From NCBI RefSeq assembly GCF_937890585.1, contig NZ_CALACG010000264.1, positions 1 through 19,518 on the forward strand: 19,518 nucleotides of DNA, in the 5' to 3' direction. Shown here in pieces: positions 1-8,566 of the stretch. The notes below the pieces were generated by a model, which saw only the letters and a program-made list of their open reading frames with translations, did no database searches and had not been told where the DNA came from. A program made the translations under genes and the position numbers. Origin of the DNA: an uncultured Campylobacter sp. Its GTDB lineage: Bacteria > Campylobacterota > Campylobacteria > Campylobacterales > Campylobacteraceae. Position 1 is the stretch's first letter; each line of letters begins with the position of its first letter.

Positions 1-174
1 GCAAAAGCAGTAGAGCCAGCCACTACGCAGGTACAAAAGGCACCAACTAAGCCAGCTGATCCTGTAAAGCCAGCTAGCACGCAAGCTCCAAAGTCACCAG
101 CAAAACCAGTAATAAATCAAAAAGATAATCAAAAGACAAATTTAAAAACACAAAATCAAAAGGATAAAAAATGA
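1..174 (+). CDS. C-terminal end of a Lys/Pro/Ala-rich protein (5' partial)
   Basis: Frame 1 is open from the left edge to a TGA at 172-174, giving the last 57 residues of a protein that starts outside the window. The tail has low complexity: Pro-, Ala-, Lys- and Thr-rich with KPA-type repeats (roughly residues 1-40), then a Gln/Asn/Lys-rich end finishing in Lys-Asp-Lys-Lys. Such tails are typical of extended periplasmic or surface linkers, but no catalytic domain can be seen. Its TGA overlaps the hemL ATG (ATGA, 171-174), so the two genes are probably translationally coupled. In C. jejuni, as I recall, the gene upstream of hemL (Cj0854c) is annotated as a putative periplasmic protein, so a periplasmic location is plausible by synteny only. 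Function unknown. Confidence 0.7.
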   Translation, partial: AKAVEPATTQVQKAPTKPADPVKPASTQAPKSPAKPVINQKDNQKTNLKTQNQKDKK

Positions 175-1454
175 CAAATAAAGAGGCATTTAGTGAAGCT
201 AAAAAATATATCCCAGGCGGCGTAAATTCACCTGTTCGTGCATTTGGCAGCGTTGGTGGCGAGCCTGTGATGATAGATCACGCTAGGGGTGCTTATCTAT
301 ACGACGTCGAGGGCAAAAAATACCTTGACTTCATCCAAAGCTGGGGTCCGCTCATCTTTGGTCACTGCGACAAAGATATCGAAGAAGCGATCATCTCTGC
401 TGTAAAACAAGGCGTATCTTACGGCGCTCCCTCTCCAAAAGAGACCGCTCTAGCAAAGCTAATATGCGATGAGTTTAAACAGATAGACAAAATTCGCTTC
501 GTTAGCTCTGGCACAGAAGCAACTATGAGCGCTATCAGAGTGGCTAGAGGATATGCTAAAAAAGACGGACTTATCAAATTTGAAGGCTGCTACCACGGAC
601 ACAGCGACGCACTTCTTATCAAAGCAGGAAGTGGCGCTACGACATACGGTAACGCTTCAAGCGGCGGCGTGCCACAAGATGTTGTGAAAAATACATTTTT
701 AGCTATCTACAACGATATAGAGAGCGTAAAAGCCATTTTTGAGAACAATAAAGACAAGATAGGTGTCGTCATAATCGAGCCAATCGCTGGAAATATGGGG
801 CTTGTGCCAGCTGATAAGAAATTCTTGCAGGAGCTTAGAGCGCTTTGCGATAAATTTGGCGCAGTGCTTATACTTGATGAGGTTATGAGCGGTTTTAGAG
901 CTTCTCGCCTTGGCTCATATCCATTTCACGAGGTCGATGCTGATCTTATCACATTTGGCAAAGTTATAGGCGGAGGCATGAACGTCGCTGCATTTGGCGG
1001 TAAGGCTAAGATCATGGACTGCTTAAGTCCAGAGGGTGCTGTCTATCAAGCAGGTACGCTAAGTGGCAACCCAGTGGCGATGAGCGCTGGTATAGCGGCT
1101 ATTTCAAAGATAAATAGCGACGTAAATTTATACGCTAGACTTGAAAAATTAGCTAAAAAACTAATGGACGGCTTTAAAGAGGCAGCAAAAAGTGCTGGCA
1201 TCGCTATACAAACCGATGTTCGTGGCTCGATGTTTGGCTACTTTTTCACAGAGCATGCAGTTAAAAACTATGACGATGCGCTAAAGAGCGACACAAAACT
1301 CTTTGCTAAATTTCATCAAGCGATGCTTAGGCGCGGAATTTATCTTGCGCCTAGCCAGTTTGAGACGGGATTTATCTGCGATGCGATGAGCGAAGCGGAT
1401 ATCGATCTATCGGTAAATGCAGCTAAAGAGGCATTTTTGGAGATAAAAGCTTAA
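171..1454 (+). CDS. hemL: Glutamate-1-semialdehyde 2,1-aminomutase HemL
   Basis: PLP-dependent enzyme that converts glutamate-1-semialdehyde to 5-aminolevulinate, the second step of the C5 route to heme, in the cytoplasm. The 427-residue length is normal for the family. Seen: N-terminal [11 protein letters not shown] signature (about residues 15-25), [19 protein letters not shown]-binding stretch (about 112-127), CYHGHSD (about 139-145), [10 protein letters not shown] (about 236-245), and the Schiff-base lysine in [11 protein letters not shown] at Lys264. The ATG overlaps the TGA of the upstream gene by 4 bases. The stop codon shares one base with the next ATG (TAATG). HemL is a class-III-aminotransferase-like fold, but the NSPVRAF and GKVIGGG motifs separate it from ornithine or acetylornithine aminotransferases. 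Confidence 0.97.
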   Translation: MTNKEAFSEAKKYIPGGVNSPVRAFGSVGGEPVMIDHARGAYLYDVEGKKYLDFIQSWGPLIFGHCDKDIEEAIISAVKQGVSYGAPSPKETALAKLICDEFKQIDKIRFVSSGTEATMSAIRVARGYAKKDGLIKFEGCYHGHSDALLIKAGSGATTYGNASSGGVPQDVVKNTFLAIYNDIESVKAIFENNKDKIGVVIIEPIAGNMGLVPADKKFLQELRALCDKFGAVLILDEVMSGFRASRLGSYPFHEVDADLITFGKVIGGGMNVAAFGGKAKIMDCLSPEGAVYQAGTLSGNPVAMSAGIAAISKINSDVNLYARLEKLAKKLMDGFKEAAKSAGIAIQTDVRGSMFGYFFTEHAVKNYDDALKSDTKLFAKFHQAMLRRGIYLAPSQFETGFICDAMSEADIDLSVNAAKEAFLEIKA

Positions 1455-1735
1455 TGGCAAAATTTAAGATAAAAGATATCGTTGCTGGTGCTGAGCAGCT
1501 AAGCCTTGGCATATCGATGGTTGTGGCTGTGGTGATCGGCACTGGACTAGGATATCTTGTAAAAAAGGCTACAAATTTCACGCCAGCACTTTGGATAGGG
1601 CTTGCCTTTGGCATCGCAGCTGCCATTTTAAATGTCTATAAGGCCTATAAAGCGCAGGTTAAAAGCTTAGATGAGCTAAAGGATGAGGCTAGATATAAAG
1701 GCTATAAAAAAGACGATGATGACGAGGACGATTAG
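1454..1735 (+). CDS. AtpI/AtpZ-like small membrane protein
   Basis: A 93-residue protein with two predicted membrane helices (about residues 16-36 and 44-63), the first Gly-rich (VIGTGLGYLVKK), then a charged C-terminus ending in a run of Asp/Glu. The Gly-rich first helix, the short basic turn and the second helix resemble the AtpI/AtpZ family (F-type ATP synthase accessory subunit I, proposed to help c-ring assembly or Mg2+ handling). No ATP synthase genes lie nearby, so that role is not supported by context; C. jejuni has, from memory, a similar integral membrane gene directly after hemL. The ATG at 1454 uses the last base of the hemL stop, which indicates coupled translation. Family call moderately sure, function unknown. 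Confidence 0.85.
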   Translation: MAKFKIKDIVAGAEQLSLGISMVVAVVIGTGLGYLVKKATNFTPALWIGLAFGIAAAILNVYKAYKAQVKSLDELKDEARYKGYKKDDDDEDD

Positions 1736-2237
1736 CAGGCTTTTTATTTGCTACTTTGCGCTTTGGCTCGCCCTTAGCGTGGTTGGCAAATTTATATCAA
1801 ATTCATTTTTTATAAGCTCGCAAATTTCATTTTTTGCCTCGCTTATCATCCTAACGGCTAGCTTTTTTGCCTATAAAAATCGTATAAATTCAAGGCTAGA
1901 AAATGCAAGAGAGGAAATTTTAGCCAAGATAGAAGAAGAGGATGAAGAAGATGATGAAATTTTGCCCCAGAATGAGGCAAAAGAGCTTAGCCTAAAAGAT
2001 GAAAAAGCAAGGCTAAAAAAGCAGAAATTTTCATTTAAAGATAAAAGCTTTGTAGCGGCATTTATGCCTTATCGCTTGGTTGCGTATGCGATACTTTTTT
2101 TTGGATTTATATTTTTAAAAAATGAAAATTTACTAAACGTGCCTGGCTTTTTAGTGGGGCTTGCTCCGATGCCTATTGGAGCTTTTATCTTTGGGATAAT
2201 GCAAAATAATTTAAGAAAGGACGCAGATGGCAAGTAG
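1716..2237 (+). CDS. Hypothetical four-helix membrane protein with acidic loop
   Basis: I do not recognise a named family. From the ATG at 1716 the protein has 173 residues. Two hydrophobic helices lie near the N-terminus (starting LFICYFALWLALSVV), then about 60 charged residues with a Glu/Asp-rich stretch (EEEDEEDDE) and a Lys-rich part, then two more helices near the C-terminus (FMPYRLVAYAILFFGFIFL and a Gly/Pro/Met-rich one). By positive-inside logic the charged loop is probably cytoplasmic. Start uncertain: an in-frame ATG at 1683 would overlap the upstream gene by 53 bases, while tandem ATGs at 1716 and 1719 overlap by about 20 and lead straight into the first helix. A T8 tract at 2095-2102 lies inside the coding region. 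It sits between the AtpI-like gene and the MFS gene, as in C. jejuni. Confidence 0.8.
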   Translation: MMTRTISRLFICYFALWLALSVVGKFISNSFFISSQISFFASLIILTASFFAYKNRINSRLENAREEILAKIEEEDEEDDEILPQNEAKELSLKDEKARLKKQKFSFKDKSFVAAFMPYRLVAYAILFFGFIFLKNENLLNVPGFLVGLAPMPIGAFIFGIMQNNLRKDADGK

Positions 2238-3465
2238 TTTTAGGATCATTCGCTCGATGGGGCCGCTATTTTTGGGCATGAGCCTGCTTTTTATAGGCAA
2301 TGGCCTAGTCATCGCCTCTTGTAGTGCGCTACTTAAGCAAAATGGCGTGGGAGAGCTACAAATAGGCCTTATAAGCACAGCCTTTTTTATCGGAGCGCTT
2401 GCTAGCACCATCTCAGCTCACAGAGTGATCTCAAATACCGGCCACATCAGGGCTTTTGCTATCTTTTCAGCTATATTTGCCGTCTCAGCTATGCTTCACG
2501 CCATAAGCCAAAATTTGATCTTTTGGGCGATACTGCGAGCCTTTTTGGGATATTGTTACTACGCACTTTTGATGGTTATAGAAAGCTGGCTAAATGCTAA
2601 GATCCCAAACAAGATAAGATCTCGCGTCATCGCCTTTTACGAGTGCGTTTTCTACACGAGCTTTGGCCTTGGAATTTTGATCTTAGCGCTTGATCTTAGC
2701 GCATTTGAAATTTTCATCATAAGTGCTGGTTTTATCATGCTTTCAAGCATTCCATTAAATTTAATACGCATAAATCAGCCTCAAATCCCACAGCGCCAAC
2801 CTATAAACATCCCTAAAATTTTTGGCATAGTCCCGCTAGCTCTTGTGGGCGCGCTTGTCGCAGGACTTGCGATAAATGGCTTTTTCTCGATGGCAAGCCT
2901 CTTTATCATGCTTCAAGGATACGGCGCAAAAGAGGCGTCCTTTTTTATGACGATAGCGATGGGTGGCGGTTTTATAGCGCAGGCGTTAATTGGCGGCTTT
3001 TCTGATAAATATGGTAGAAGGCCAGCCCTTATACTATGTTCTAGTGTCGCTTTGGTAAGTGCTGTGCTCTTTTTACTAAGTGGCAACAACCTAACCATTC
3101 AATACGTCCTCTCATTTTTCTTTGGTGGCGGTATTTTTTGCACATACGGACTTTCGCTCGCTAGGGCAAATGACGAGATCACAGACAAGACAAAGAGCGT
3201 TCAAGTGGCACGTGCACTGCTTTTTAGCTACTCTTTTGCCTCGCTTTTCTCGCCGCTTCTTATGAGCTATGCGATGAAAATTTTTGGCTCATTTGGCTTT
3301 ATCTATGTCTATTTGGTGCTTTATGTTGGGCTCATCTTGTTTGCGCTAACGCAAAAAACCATACCACAGCACATGAGAAAAGACTACAATGACAAGCTTG
3401 TTGCAAGGACGGCTGGTATCGCTACTATTCAACAAAATGGCAATTTTGCCGATAGAGAAAAATAA
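2227..3465 (+). CDS. MFS transporter (YcaD/UMF2-like)
   Basis: A 412-residue inner-membrane protein with about 12 hydrophobic segments, the normal size for the major facilitator superfamily. Seen: a GHIRAF motif after the second helix (residues 72-77), in the place of the loop 2-3 signature of YcaD-type (UMF2) transporters, and the repeated-half version GGFSDKYGRR at about 256-265 between helices 8 and 9. A basic loop near residues 180-195 separates the two six-helix halves. The ATG overlaps the upstream stop by 11 bases and has a good Shine-Dalgarno AAAGGA at 2216-2221. C. jejuni carries an MFS gene (Cj0850c) in the same place. Substrate cannot be told from sequence; YcaD relatives are poorly characterised. 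Confidence 0.9.
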   Translation: MASSFRIIRSMGPLFLGMSLLFIGNGLVIASCSALLKQNGVGELQIGLISTAFFIGALASTISAHRVISNTGHIRAFAIFSAIFAVSAMLHAISQNLIFWAILRAFLGYCYYALLMVIESWLNAKIPNKIRSRVIAFYECVFYTSFGLGILILALDLSAFEIFIISAGFIMLSSIPLNLIRINQPQIPQRQPINIPKIFGIVPLALVGALVAGLAINGFFSMASLFIMLQGYGAKEASFFMTIAMGGGFIAQALIGGFSDKYGRRPALILCSSVALVSAVLFLLSGNNLTIQYVLSFFFGGGIFCTYGLSLARANDEITDKTKSVQVARALLFSYSFASLFSPLLMSYAMKIFGSFGFIYVYLVLYVGLILFALTQKTIPQHMRKDYNDKLVARTAGIATIQQNGNFADREK

Positions 3466-3476
3466 AAAAGTAGAAA

Positions 3477-5123
3477 ATGGACGTAGCAAATTCTCTAAAT
3501 ATCTCAAACACCTCGGTCCAAACTGGGCAAAATGCCGACACCAGCGCGCCTGTCCGCAAAAACGAGGGTTCGCTTTTTAAAAATCAGCCAGCTGGGACGC
3601 CAAGTGAGCAGACCGTCTCAAATGCTCTTGATAACGTTGGTAAGCTAGTTGCAAGGGTGCTTGATGATCTAAAAAGCGCTTCAAGCCTTAGTAAAGCAGA
3701 GCAAATTTTATCTCAGGCAAAAGATACGAAGATCGCTCCAAATTTAGCTAGCGAGCTCTCAGACCTTGCAAAAAGCTTAGAGGTAGAAGCTGCGCAAAAT
3801 GAAAGTTCTGAGATAAAGAGCCTTGCACTAAAACTAAAAGAATTTCTAAAACCAATAGCCGATCTTAAAGCTGGCTCGCTAAATGATCAGATCAAAAACT
3901 CAGGTGTCATGCTTGAAGCAAATTTAAAAGATGCGCTTATTCCAGAGAAGCTACCAAGCTCGATACAAAAGCTACTAAGCGATATAAAAAATCTCTCAAA
4001 TCAAAATTTACTTAGTCAAATTTTAACTCTAAATGATGAGAGCTTGGATAATCAAAACTCATTTATGAAGCTTACTTCTATGCTTGAAAAAGCGAGTAGT
4101 GACGCTAAAAATCTCCTTGATAACTCAAGCATAAAAACACTTTTAAAAGATGTGGATAAGCTTGATAATGTGGCTAAATTTCTGGATAAAAACTTCTCAA
4201 AAGAGCAAAGCGCAGACGCGGTTAAAAGCCAGATCGGCAAGATGGAGAATTTCATCTCAAATTTAAGCGAAAAGGTAGCAAATTTAGCGAGCGAAAAGCT
4301 AAATCAAAGTGCGGCTTTTAGCTCAAACCACAAAGAGCTAAAAACTATCCTTGAAAACCTAAAAAACGATCTAAAAATGCTAAATAACATAGGCGATGAG
4401 GCTGGGCTTGTAAAGGCATTTAACGAGGTTAGCGACATCTCAAAAGAGGGCAGCTTGCAAGATAAGCTCCAAAGTGCGGCAAGACGCCTCGCTCATAGCC
4501 TAAGTCTAGCTGACCCAGAAGCAAGTGCGGCTAAAAGCGATCTAGCTGAGAGTAAGGCGCTTTTAAAGCAGCTAAAACTAGCCACTAATGATATAAACAA
4601 CATCACGACAAAGAGCCAGAGTGAAATTTCAAAGGTGCTAAATCAAGATGTAAAAAGCACGCTTTTAAACATAAGCGAAAAGAGCCAAAACGCCCAAACT
4701 GTAAATGCTGCAAACAAGATGATCTCGCAAATCGAGATGCACCAGATGGTCTCAAGCTTGCAAGGAGGCATACAAACTTATATGCCATACATCTGGGACG
4801 GCGTGGAGGGCGGAAATGTCGCGTTTAAACAGGGCAAAAAGGATAAATTTTATGCCCAGATCGATCTAAATTTTAAGAAATTTGGCCAGATAAATGTGAT
4901 GGTGGGACTTGTGGATAAACGCTATATCGATCTATCGGTGGCAACGCAGACAAATGAGTTTAAAGAGCTCATTTTATCTAGCTCAAGCGAGCTAAAGCAA
5001 GCGATCTCAAAGCTTGGACTAATCGTTTCAAATTTTAACATCAAAACCTTGCCAAAGGTGAAGCTAAACGATAGATTTAAAAATTTTGGCGGCCTTGATG
5101 TGGGCTTTGATAAGAAAATTTGA
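3477..5123 (+). CDS. FliK-like protein with C-terminal Flg_hook domain
   Basis: A 548-residue protein. Residues 1 to about 430 are a long, Ser/Asn/Lys/Leu-rich, largely helical region with many heptad-like leucines and little sequence signature. The C-terminus (about 444-528) has the pattern of the FliK C-terminal domain (Flg_hook): a hydrophobic strand DLNFKKFGQINVMVGL, then strand IDLSVATQ, a helix FKELILSSSSELKQAISKLGL and a final strand. FliK measures hook length and switches the export gate through FlhB-C. The next gene, overlapping by one base, is a free FlhB C-terminal domain, which supports a partnership. C. jejuni has this gene (Cj0849c) in addition to its main hook-length gene, so I call it FliK-like rather than FliK. 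The start lies 11 bases after the MFS stop and has only a weak ribosome binding site. Confidence 0.8.
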   Translation: MDVANSLNISNTSVQTGQNADTSAPVRKNEGSLFKNQPAGTPSEQTVSNALDNVGKLVARVLDDLKSASSLSKAEQILSQAKDTKIAPNLASELSDLAKSLEVEAAQNESSEIKSLALKLKEFLKPIADLKAGSLNDQIKNSGVMLEANLKDALIPEKLPSSIQKLLSDIKNLSNQNLLSQILTLNDESLDNQNSFMKLTSMLEKASSDAKNLLDNSSIKTLLKDVDKLDNVAKFLDKNFSKEQSADAVKSQIGKMENFISNLSEKVANLASEKLNQSAAFSSNHKELKTILENLKNDLKMLNNIGDEAGLVKAFNEVSDISKEGSLQDKLQSAARRLAHSLSLADPEASAAKSDLAESKALLKQLKLATNDINNITTKSQSEISKVLNQDVKSTLLNISEKSQNAQTVNAANKMISQIEMHQMVSSLQGGIQTYMPYIWDGVEGGNVAFKQGKKDKFYAQIDLNFKKFGQINVMVGLVDKRYIDLSVATQTNEFKELILSSSSELKQAISKLGLIVSNFNIKTLPKVKLNDRFKNFGGLDVGFDKKI

Positions 5124-5386
5124 TGCAATTAAATAAGAAAAAAGCCGTCGCTCTTGGCTACAACAGATCGCAAGATAACGCTCCAAAGGTGCTTGCAAGC
5201 GGTGCTGGCGAGATAGCAAACAAGATAATAAGCCTTGCAAAAGAGCACGATATACCGATCAAAGAGGATCCTGATCTCATTGAAATTTTAAGCAAGGTCG
5301 AGGTCGATCAAGAGATACCGCCAAATTTATATAAAGCGGTGGCCGAGATTTTTAGCTTTTTATATAAAATCACAAATAAAAAGTAA
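5123..5386 (+). CDS. Free-standing FlhB C-terminal domain-like protein
   Basis: An 87-residue protein that aligns along its whole length with the cytoplasmic C-terminal subdomain of FlhB (type III export gate switch): KAVALGY, APKVLASGAGEIANKI, AKEHDIPIKEDPDL and IPPNLYKAVAEIFSFLY all match the family pattern. It begins about where the fragment released by FlhB self-cleavage begins, but the NPTH cleavage motif is absent (Lys-Lys-Lys-Ala in its place), and there are no membrane helices. It therefore looks like a permanently separate FlhB-CC. The ATG at 5123 shares a base with the upstream TGA (TGATG), indicating coupled translation with the FliK-like gene. A TTG directly before it (5120) is less likely to be the start. 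Corresponds in position to C. jejuni Cj0848c and resembles B. subtilis YlqH. Confidence 0.9.
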   Translation: MQLNKKKAVALGYNRSQDNAPKVLASGAGEIANKIISLAKEHDIPIKEDPDLIEILSKVEVDQEIPPNLYKAVAEIFSFLYKITNKK

Positions 5387-5402
5387 ATATTGCACTATGA
5401 TG

Positions 5403-5412
5403 GTGCTATAAT
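5403..5412 (+). promoter_or_regulatory. Candidate sigma70 promoter of the chemoreceptor gene
   Basis: A consensus -10 hexamer TATAAT lies at 5407-5412, preceded by TG as in an extended -10, in the 64-base gap before the receptor gene. Campylobacter vegetative promoters have a strong -10 and little -35. No GG-N10-GC sigma54 pattern and no convincing sigma28 box is seen in this gap. Confidence 0.5.
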
Positions 5413-5450
5413 TTTACGCGACGAAAATTGACATAGATAAAGGAGTGCTT

Positions 5451-7151
5451 ATGAAGATTTCTACAAAGGTGACGGCTATGATCGTCTCGTCTCTACTCGT
5501 GCTTGGAGCAATCCTAGTCTTTCTAAACATTTACGAGCAAAACAAAGCGATAGAATTTTCTACCAAAGAGCTGACTGAAACGGTCTTGGCCGATAAAAGA
5601 GCAGCTTTAAGTGAAGAGATGGATATCGTTTCAAACATTTTGCTAAAAATTCAAGAGGTCTATGACGACGCAAACGAGACCATAGAAGATCAAAAAGAAG
5701 ATATTATCGACTATCTCTCAAGGGCTAGATTTGGTGATGGTAAGCTTGGTTACTTTAGTCTCTCAACAATAGATGGTGTGGTTATTGCAAACCCTGGTAT
5801 ACCTGAATTTAATGGACAAAATAGGCTTGATGCAACTGACGCAAATGGCTATAAATATGTAAAAGAGCTTATCGAAAAGGCTAAGCAAAATAGTAATGGA
5901 GACTTTGTAAATTTTGTTGCGAAGTCAAAGGACGGCAATATCGTAAGAAAGATAGCGCGCGGGCAGAAGCTAAATTTATTTCACGAAGATGTGCTTTTGA
6001 TGTCTGTTGTCGATCTTGAGGGCATGTATAAAGAGATAGATGAAATTTCAGCTACTATGCAAACTGATGCTGATGCAAATACCAGAAATTTCATCATCAT
6101 AGCCATTGTCGTCATGGTGTTTTCACTAATCATTGCCATGATCTACTCTAAGTTCTCTATTTCAAAACCGCTAAATGAGCTAATCTTGCGAGCTACAAAT
6201 CTCTCGAGTGGCGATGGTGATCTTACAAGAAAACTAGAAGTTGTAGGCAAAGATGAGATAGCAAAAGCCAGCGAGGCTATAAATAAATTTATAGAAAAAG
6301 TAAGGGTTTTAATCTCGGAGGCAAAAGATATCTCAAATGAAAACAGCTCCATCGCAAACGAACTTAGCTCAACCTCCGTCCAAACTGGTCGTGGGGTAGA
6401 AAACTCAAGTAAGATAGTTGAGAGCGCTGGGAAGGATTGCACTGAGATACAATCATATATGAAAGATTCAATCGAAGTTGCAAAAGGTGGCAAAGATGAT
6501 CTTCAAAAGGCGCTAACCTACGTTGATGAGACCTTAAATACCATCTCAAATTTATCTTCAGAGATCGCCCAGACATCAGATATAGAAAATCAAATGGCTG
6601 GCAAGATCGAGCAGCTTAGCCGTGATGCCGAGCAGGTTAAATCAGTCCTTGTGGTTATCAACGACATCGCTGATCAGACAAATTTACTAGCCCTTAATGC
6701 AGCCATTGAGGCAGCACGTGCAGGAGAACACGGACGTGGCTTTGCAGTCGTTGCGGATGAGGTTAGAAAGCTAGCTGAGCGCACTCAAAAGAGTCTCACT
6801 GAGATAAACGCAACTATCAACGTCATCGTTCAAGCGATAAATGAAAGTAGCGAGCAAATGAGTATAAACTCAAGGCAAATAAGCGAGCTAACAGGCGTGG
6901 CAAACAACGCGCAAAACACCATAAGAGATATGAGTAGTATCATGAGATCAGCCATAGGACTATCTGACAAAACTATCGAGGACTATATAAAGACTGGCAA
7001 GGATATTGACGATATAGTAAAAAGCATGGAGGGCATAAGTCAAATTTCATCTCAAAGCACAAGAAGCGTAGAAGAGATAGCTTCAGCTGCTGAGCATCTA
7101 AACAAGATGACAGATACGCTAAATGCAAAACTTGGCGAATTTAGAACTTGA
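5451..7151 (+). CDS. Methyl-accepting chemotaxis protein, Cache_2-type sensor
   Basis: A 567-residue transmembrane chemoreceptor. Order: short basic N-terminus, helix 1 (about residues 9-27), periplasmic domain (about 28-210), helix 2 (about 213-231), HAMP (about 236-290), and a cytoplasmic signalling helix hairpin with the conserved tip at about 403-440 ([21 protein letters not shown]). The periplasmic part carries the Cache_2 pattern [20 protein letters not shown] (about 100-119); the usual His-Pro is Asn-Pro here. The end (LGEFRT) has no CheR/CheB-tethering pentapeptide. The ATG at 5451 has AAGGAG at 5440-5445; a GTG two codons earlier overlaps that site and is unlikely. The gene lies 34 bases before cheB, so receptor and adaptation enzymes are probably co-transcribed. 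Ligand unknown. Confidence 0.95.
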   Translation: MKISTKVTAMIVSSLLVLGAILVFLNIYEQNKAIEFSTKELTETVLADKRAALSEEMDIVSNILLKIQEVYDDANETIEDQKEDIIDYLSRARFGDGKLGYFSLSTIDGVVIANPGIPEFNGQNRLDATDANGYKYVKELIEKAKQNSNGDFVNFVAKSKDGNIVRKIARGQKLNLFHEDVLLMSVVDLEGMYKEIDEISATMQTDADANTRNFIIIAIVVMVFSLIIAMIYSKFSISKPLNELILRATNLSSGDGDLTRKLEVVGKDEIAKASEAINKFIEKVRVLISEAKDISNENSSIANELSSTSVQTGRGVENSSKIVESAGKDCTEIQSYMKDSIEVAKGGKDDLQKALTYVDETLNTISNLSSEIAQTSDIENQMAGKIEQLSRDAEQVKSVLVVINDIADQTNLLALNAAIEAARAGEHGRGFAVVADEVRKLAERTQKSLTEINATINVIVQAINESSEQMSINSRQISELTGVANNAQNTIRDMSSIMRSAIGLSDKTIEDYIKTGKDIDDIVKSMEGISQISSQSTRSVEEIASAAEHLNKMTDTLNAKLGEFRT

Positions 7152-7185
7152 TTTGTGTAGTAAATTTTAAATTTAAAGGCAATTA

Positions 7186-7752
7186 GTGGCTCAAAAACTG
7201 GTCTTAATAGGGGCTTCTACAGGAGGCCCAGGTCATATAAAAAAACTATTAAAAGATATAAATTTAAATGGTGCGATGGTTGTCATCGCTCAGCATATGA
7301 ATAAGATGTTTATAAACTCATTTGTCACGCAAATGGGCAGGGAGTGCAACATAAATGTTGAAATTTTAAGCGAAAAGACAAATTTAAAAGAAAATATCGT
7401 CTATATCTGTGATCAAAATTTTGAAATTTCAGCGACTTTGCCAGTTAGCGCAAAGCCACAACCTGAGATAAAAACGATATATACGCCAAATGTCGATGTG
7501 CTTTTTAACTCAGGCACGCAGATCGCCAAAAATGTAAATTTACTAGCGATCTTGCTAACTGGCATCGGCGATGATGGCGCAGCTGGGCTTGATAAGCTCT
7601 ATAAAGCAGGTGCAAAATGCATAGCTGAAAACGAAGAGAGCGCGATAGTTTATGGCATGCCAAAGCGTGCTAAAGAGCTAAATCAAAATTTAAAATCGTT
7701 AAATTTAATGATGATAAGAAAAGAGCTTGAGGAGTTTTTAAATGCTTTTTAA
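7186..7752 (+). CDS. cheB: CheB methylesterase domain protein, no receiver domain
   Basis: Removes methyl groups from receptor glutamates (and may deamidate glutamines) during chemotactic adaptation, in the cytoplasm. The 188 residues hold only the catalytic domain. Catalytic triad by motif: Ser11 in GASTGGP, His37 in AQHM, Asp130 in TGIGDDGAAG. The 26-residue Ser-His spacing equals that of enteric CheB (164/190). The usual N-terminal receiver domain and linker are missing, as in C. jejuni CheB, so activity cannot be switched by CheA in the standard way. The start is GTG at 7186 with AAAGG at 7175-7179. The 3' end overlaps cheR by 11 bases. Confidence 0.95.
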   Translation: MAQKLVLIGASTGGPGHIKKLLKDINLNGAMVVIAQHMNKMFINSFVTQMGRECNINVEILSEKTNLKENIVYICDQNFEISATLPVSAKPQPEIKTIYTPNVDVLFNSGTQIAKNVNLLAILLTGIGDDGAAGLDKLYKAGAKCIAENEESAIVYGMPKRAKELNQNLKSLNLMMIRKELEEFLNAF

Positions 7753-8566
7753 CAAAGTGGATAAACAAAGCGAAGTTTTAGAGGCAAAAGCACCAAGCGA
7801 TATGGATGGATTTAACGAATTTATGAGCACTATAAAGACGCTTTGCGGGGTTGATCTGGAGCCAAAGAGAGACATCACTCTGCAAAGAGTTAGTATATTT
7901 GCCAAAAATCGCCAGATAAAAAGCTTTAAAGATCTAGTTTCGATGATAAGATTTGACACGCTGCTTAGGCAAGATCTTTTAAATTTAGTCACCGTAAATG
8001 AGACATATTTTTATAGAGAGCTAGCACAGCTAAAAGACGTGATCTACTACGCAAAAGAGCTTGGGGAGGCTAGAATTTTATGTGCGCCTTGCTCAACTGG
8101 CGATGAGACCTATTCGCTTGCTATGCTTGCTTATGAATTTGGTCTTAAACAAAGTGATATCCAGCTAACTGGCATCGACATAAACTCAGAAGCCATACAA
8201 GCTTGTAGCGTCGGAAGCTATGGCGAGAGGAGCTTACATAGGCTAAGCGAGTTTCAAAAGGAGAGATTTTTTACAAAAAAAGATGACAAATTTTTCATCA
8301 AAAAAGAAATTTTACCAAGGTGTGAGTTTAAAATTTTAAATGTTTTTGACGATGCGATGTTTAATCTTGGTAAATTTGACATCGTCCTTTCAAGAAATAT
8401 GATGATATATTTTGACGATGCGTTTAGACTAAAATGCGTCGAAAGGCTTCATAAGCTACTTAAACCAGAGGGCAGGCTCTACGCAGGACACGCTGATCTT
8501 GTGCCATACACCCCGCTTTACACAAAGCGTTTTTCAAACGGAGCTACATATTACGAGCGTGCTTAA
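7742..8566 (+). CDS. cheR: Chemotaxis methyltransferase CheR
   Basis: Uses S-adenosylmethionine to methylate receptor glutamates, opposing CheB. The 274-residue length is normal. An N-terminal helical CheR_N region (about 10-80) is followed by NETYFYRE (86-93), the SAM-binding motif CAPCSTGDETYS (114-125), the acidic ribose-binding strand LTGIDINSEAI (about 147-157), and SRNMMIYFDD (about 219-228) before the final GHADLVP. There is no TPR extension. The ATG at 7742 lies inside the end of cheB (11-base overlap) with GAGGAG at 7729-7734, indicating coupled synthesis of the two opposing adaptation enzymes. Confidence 0.96.
   Translation: MLFNKVDKQSEVLEAKAPSDMDGFNEFMSTIKTLCGVDLEPKRDITLQRVSIFAKNRQIKSFKDLVSMIRFDTLLRQDLLNLVTVNETYFYRELAQLKDVIYYAKELGEARILCAPCSTGDETYSLAMLAYEFGLKQSDIQLTGIDINSEAIQACSVGSYGERSLHRLSEFQKERFFTKKDDKFFIKKEILPRCEFKILNVFDDAMFNLGKFDIVLSRNMMIYFDDAFRLKCVERLHKLLKPEGRLYAGHADLVPYTPLYTKRFSNGATYYERA

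Noticed and set aside
3389..3580. 63-codon plus-strand frame bridging the MFS and FliK-like genes
   Set aside because: It lies in another frame across the ends of two well-supported genes and has no recognisable features.
1402..4938. Shared 16-base word ATATCGATCTATCGGT near 1400 and 4924
   Set aside because: Both copies encode Ile-Asp-Leu-Ser-Val in the same frame inside unrelated conserved genes; similar codon use explains the match.
5390..5412. TTGCAC/TATAAT as a -35/-10 pair
   Set aside because: The hexamers are only 11 bases apart; the -10 alone is kept as the candidate.
6143..6493. 116-codon minus-strand frame within the first chemoreceptor
   Set aside because: Covers the HAMP and linker coding region in antisense; low-complexity translation and no start context.
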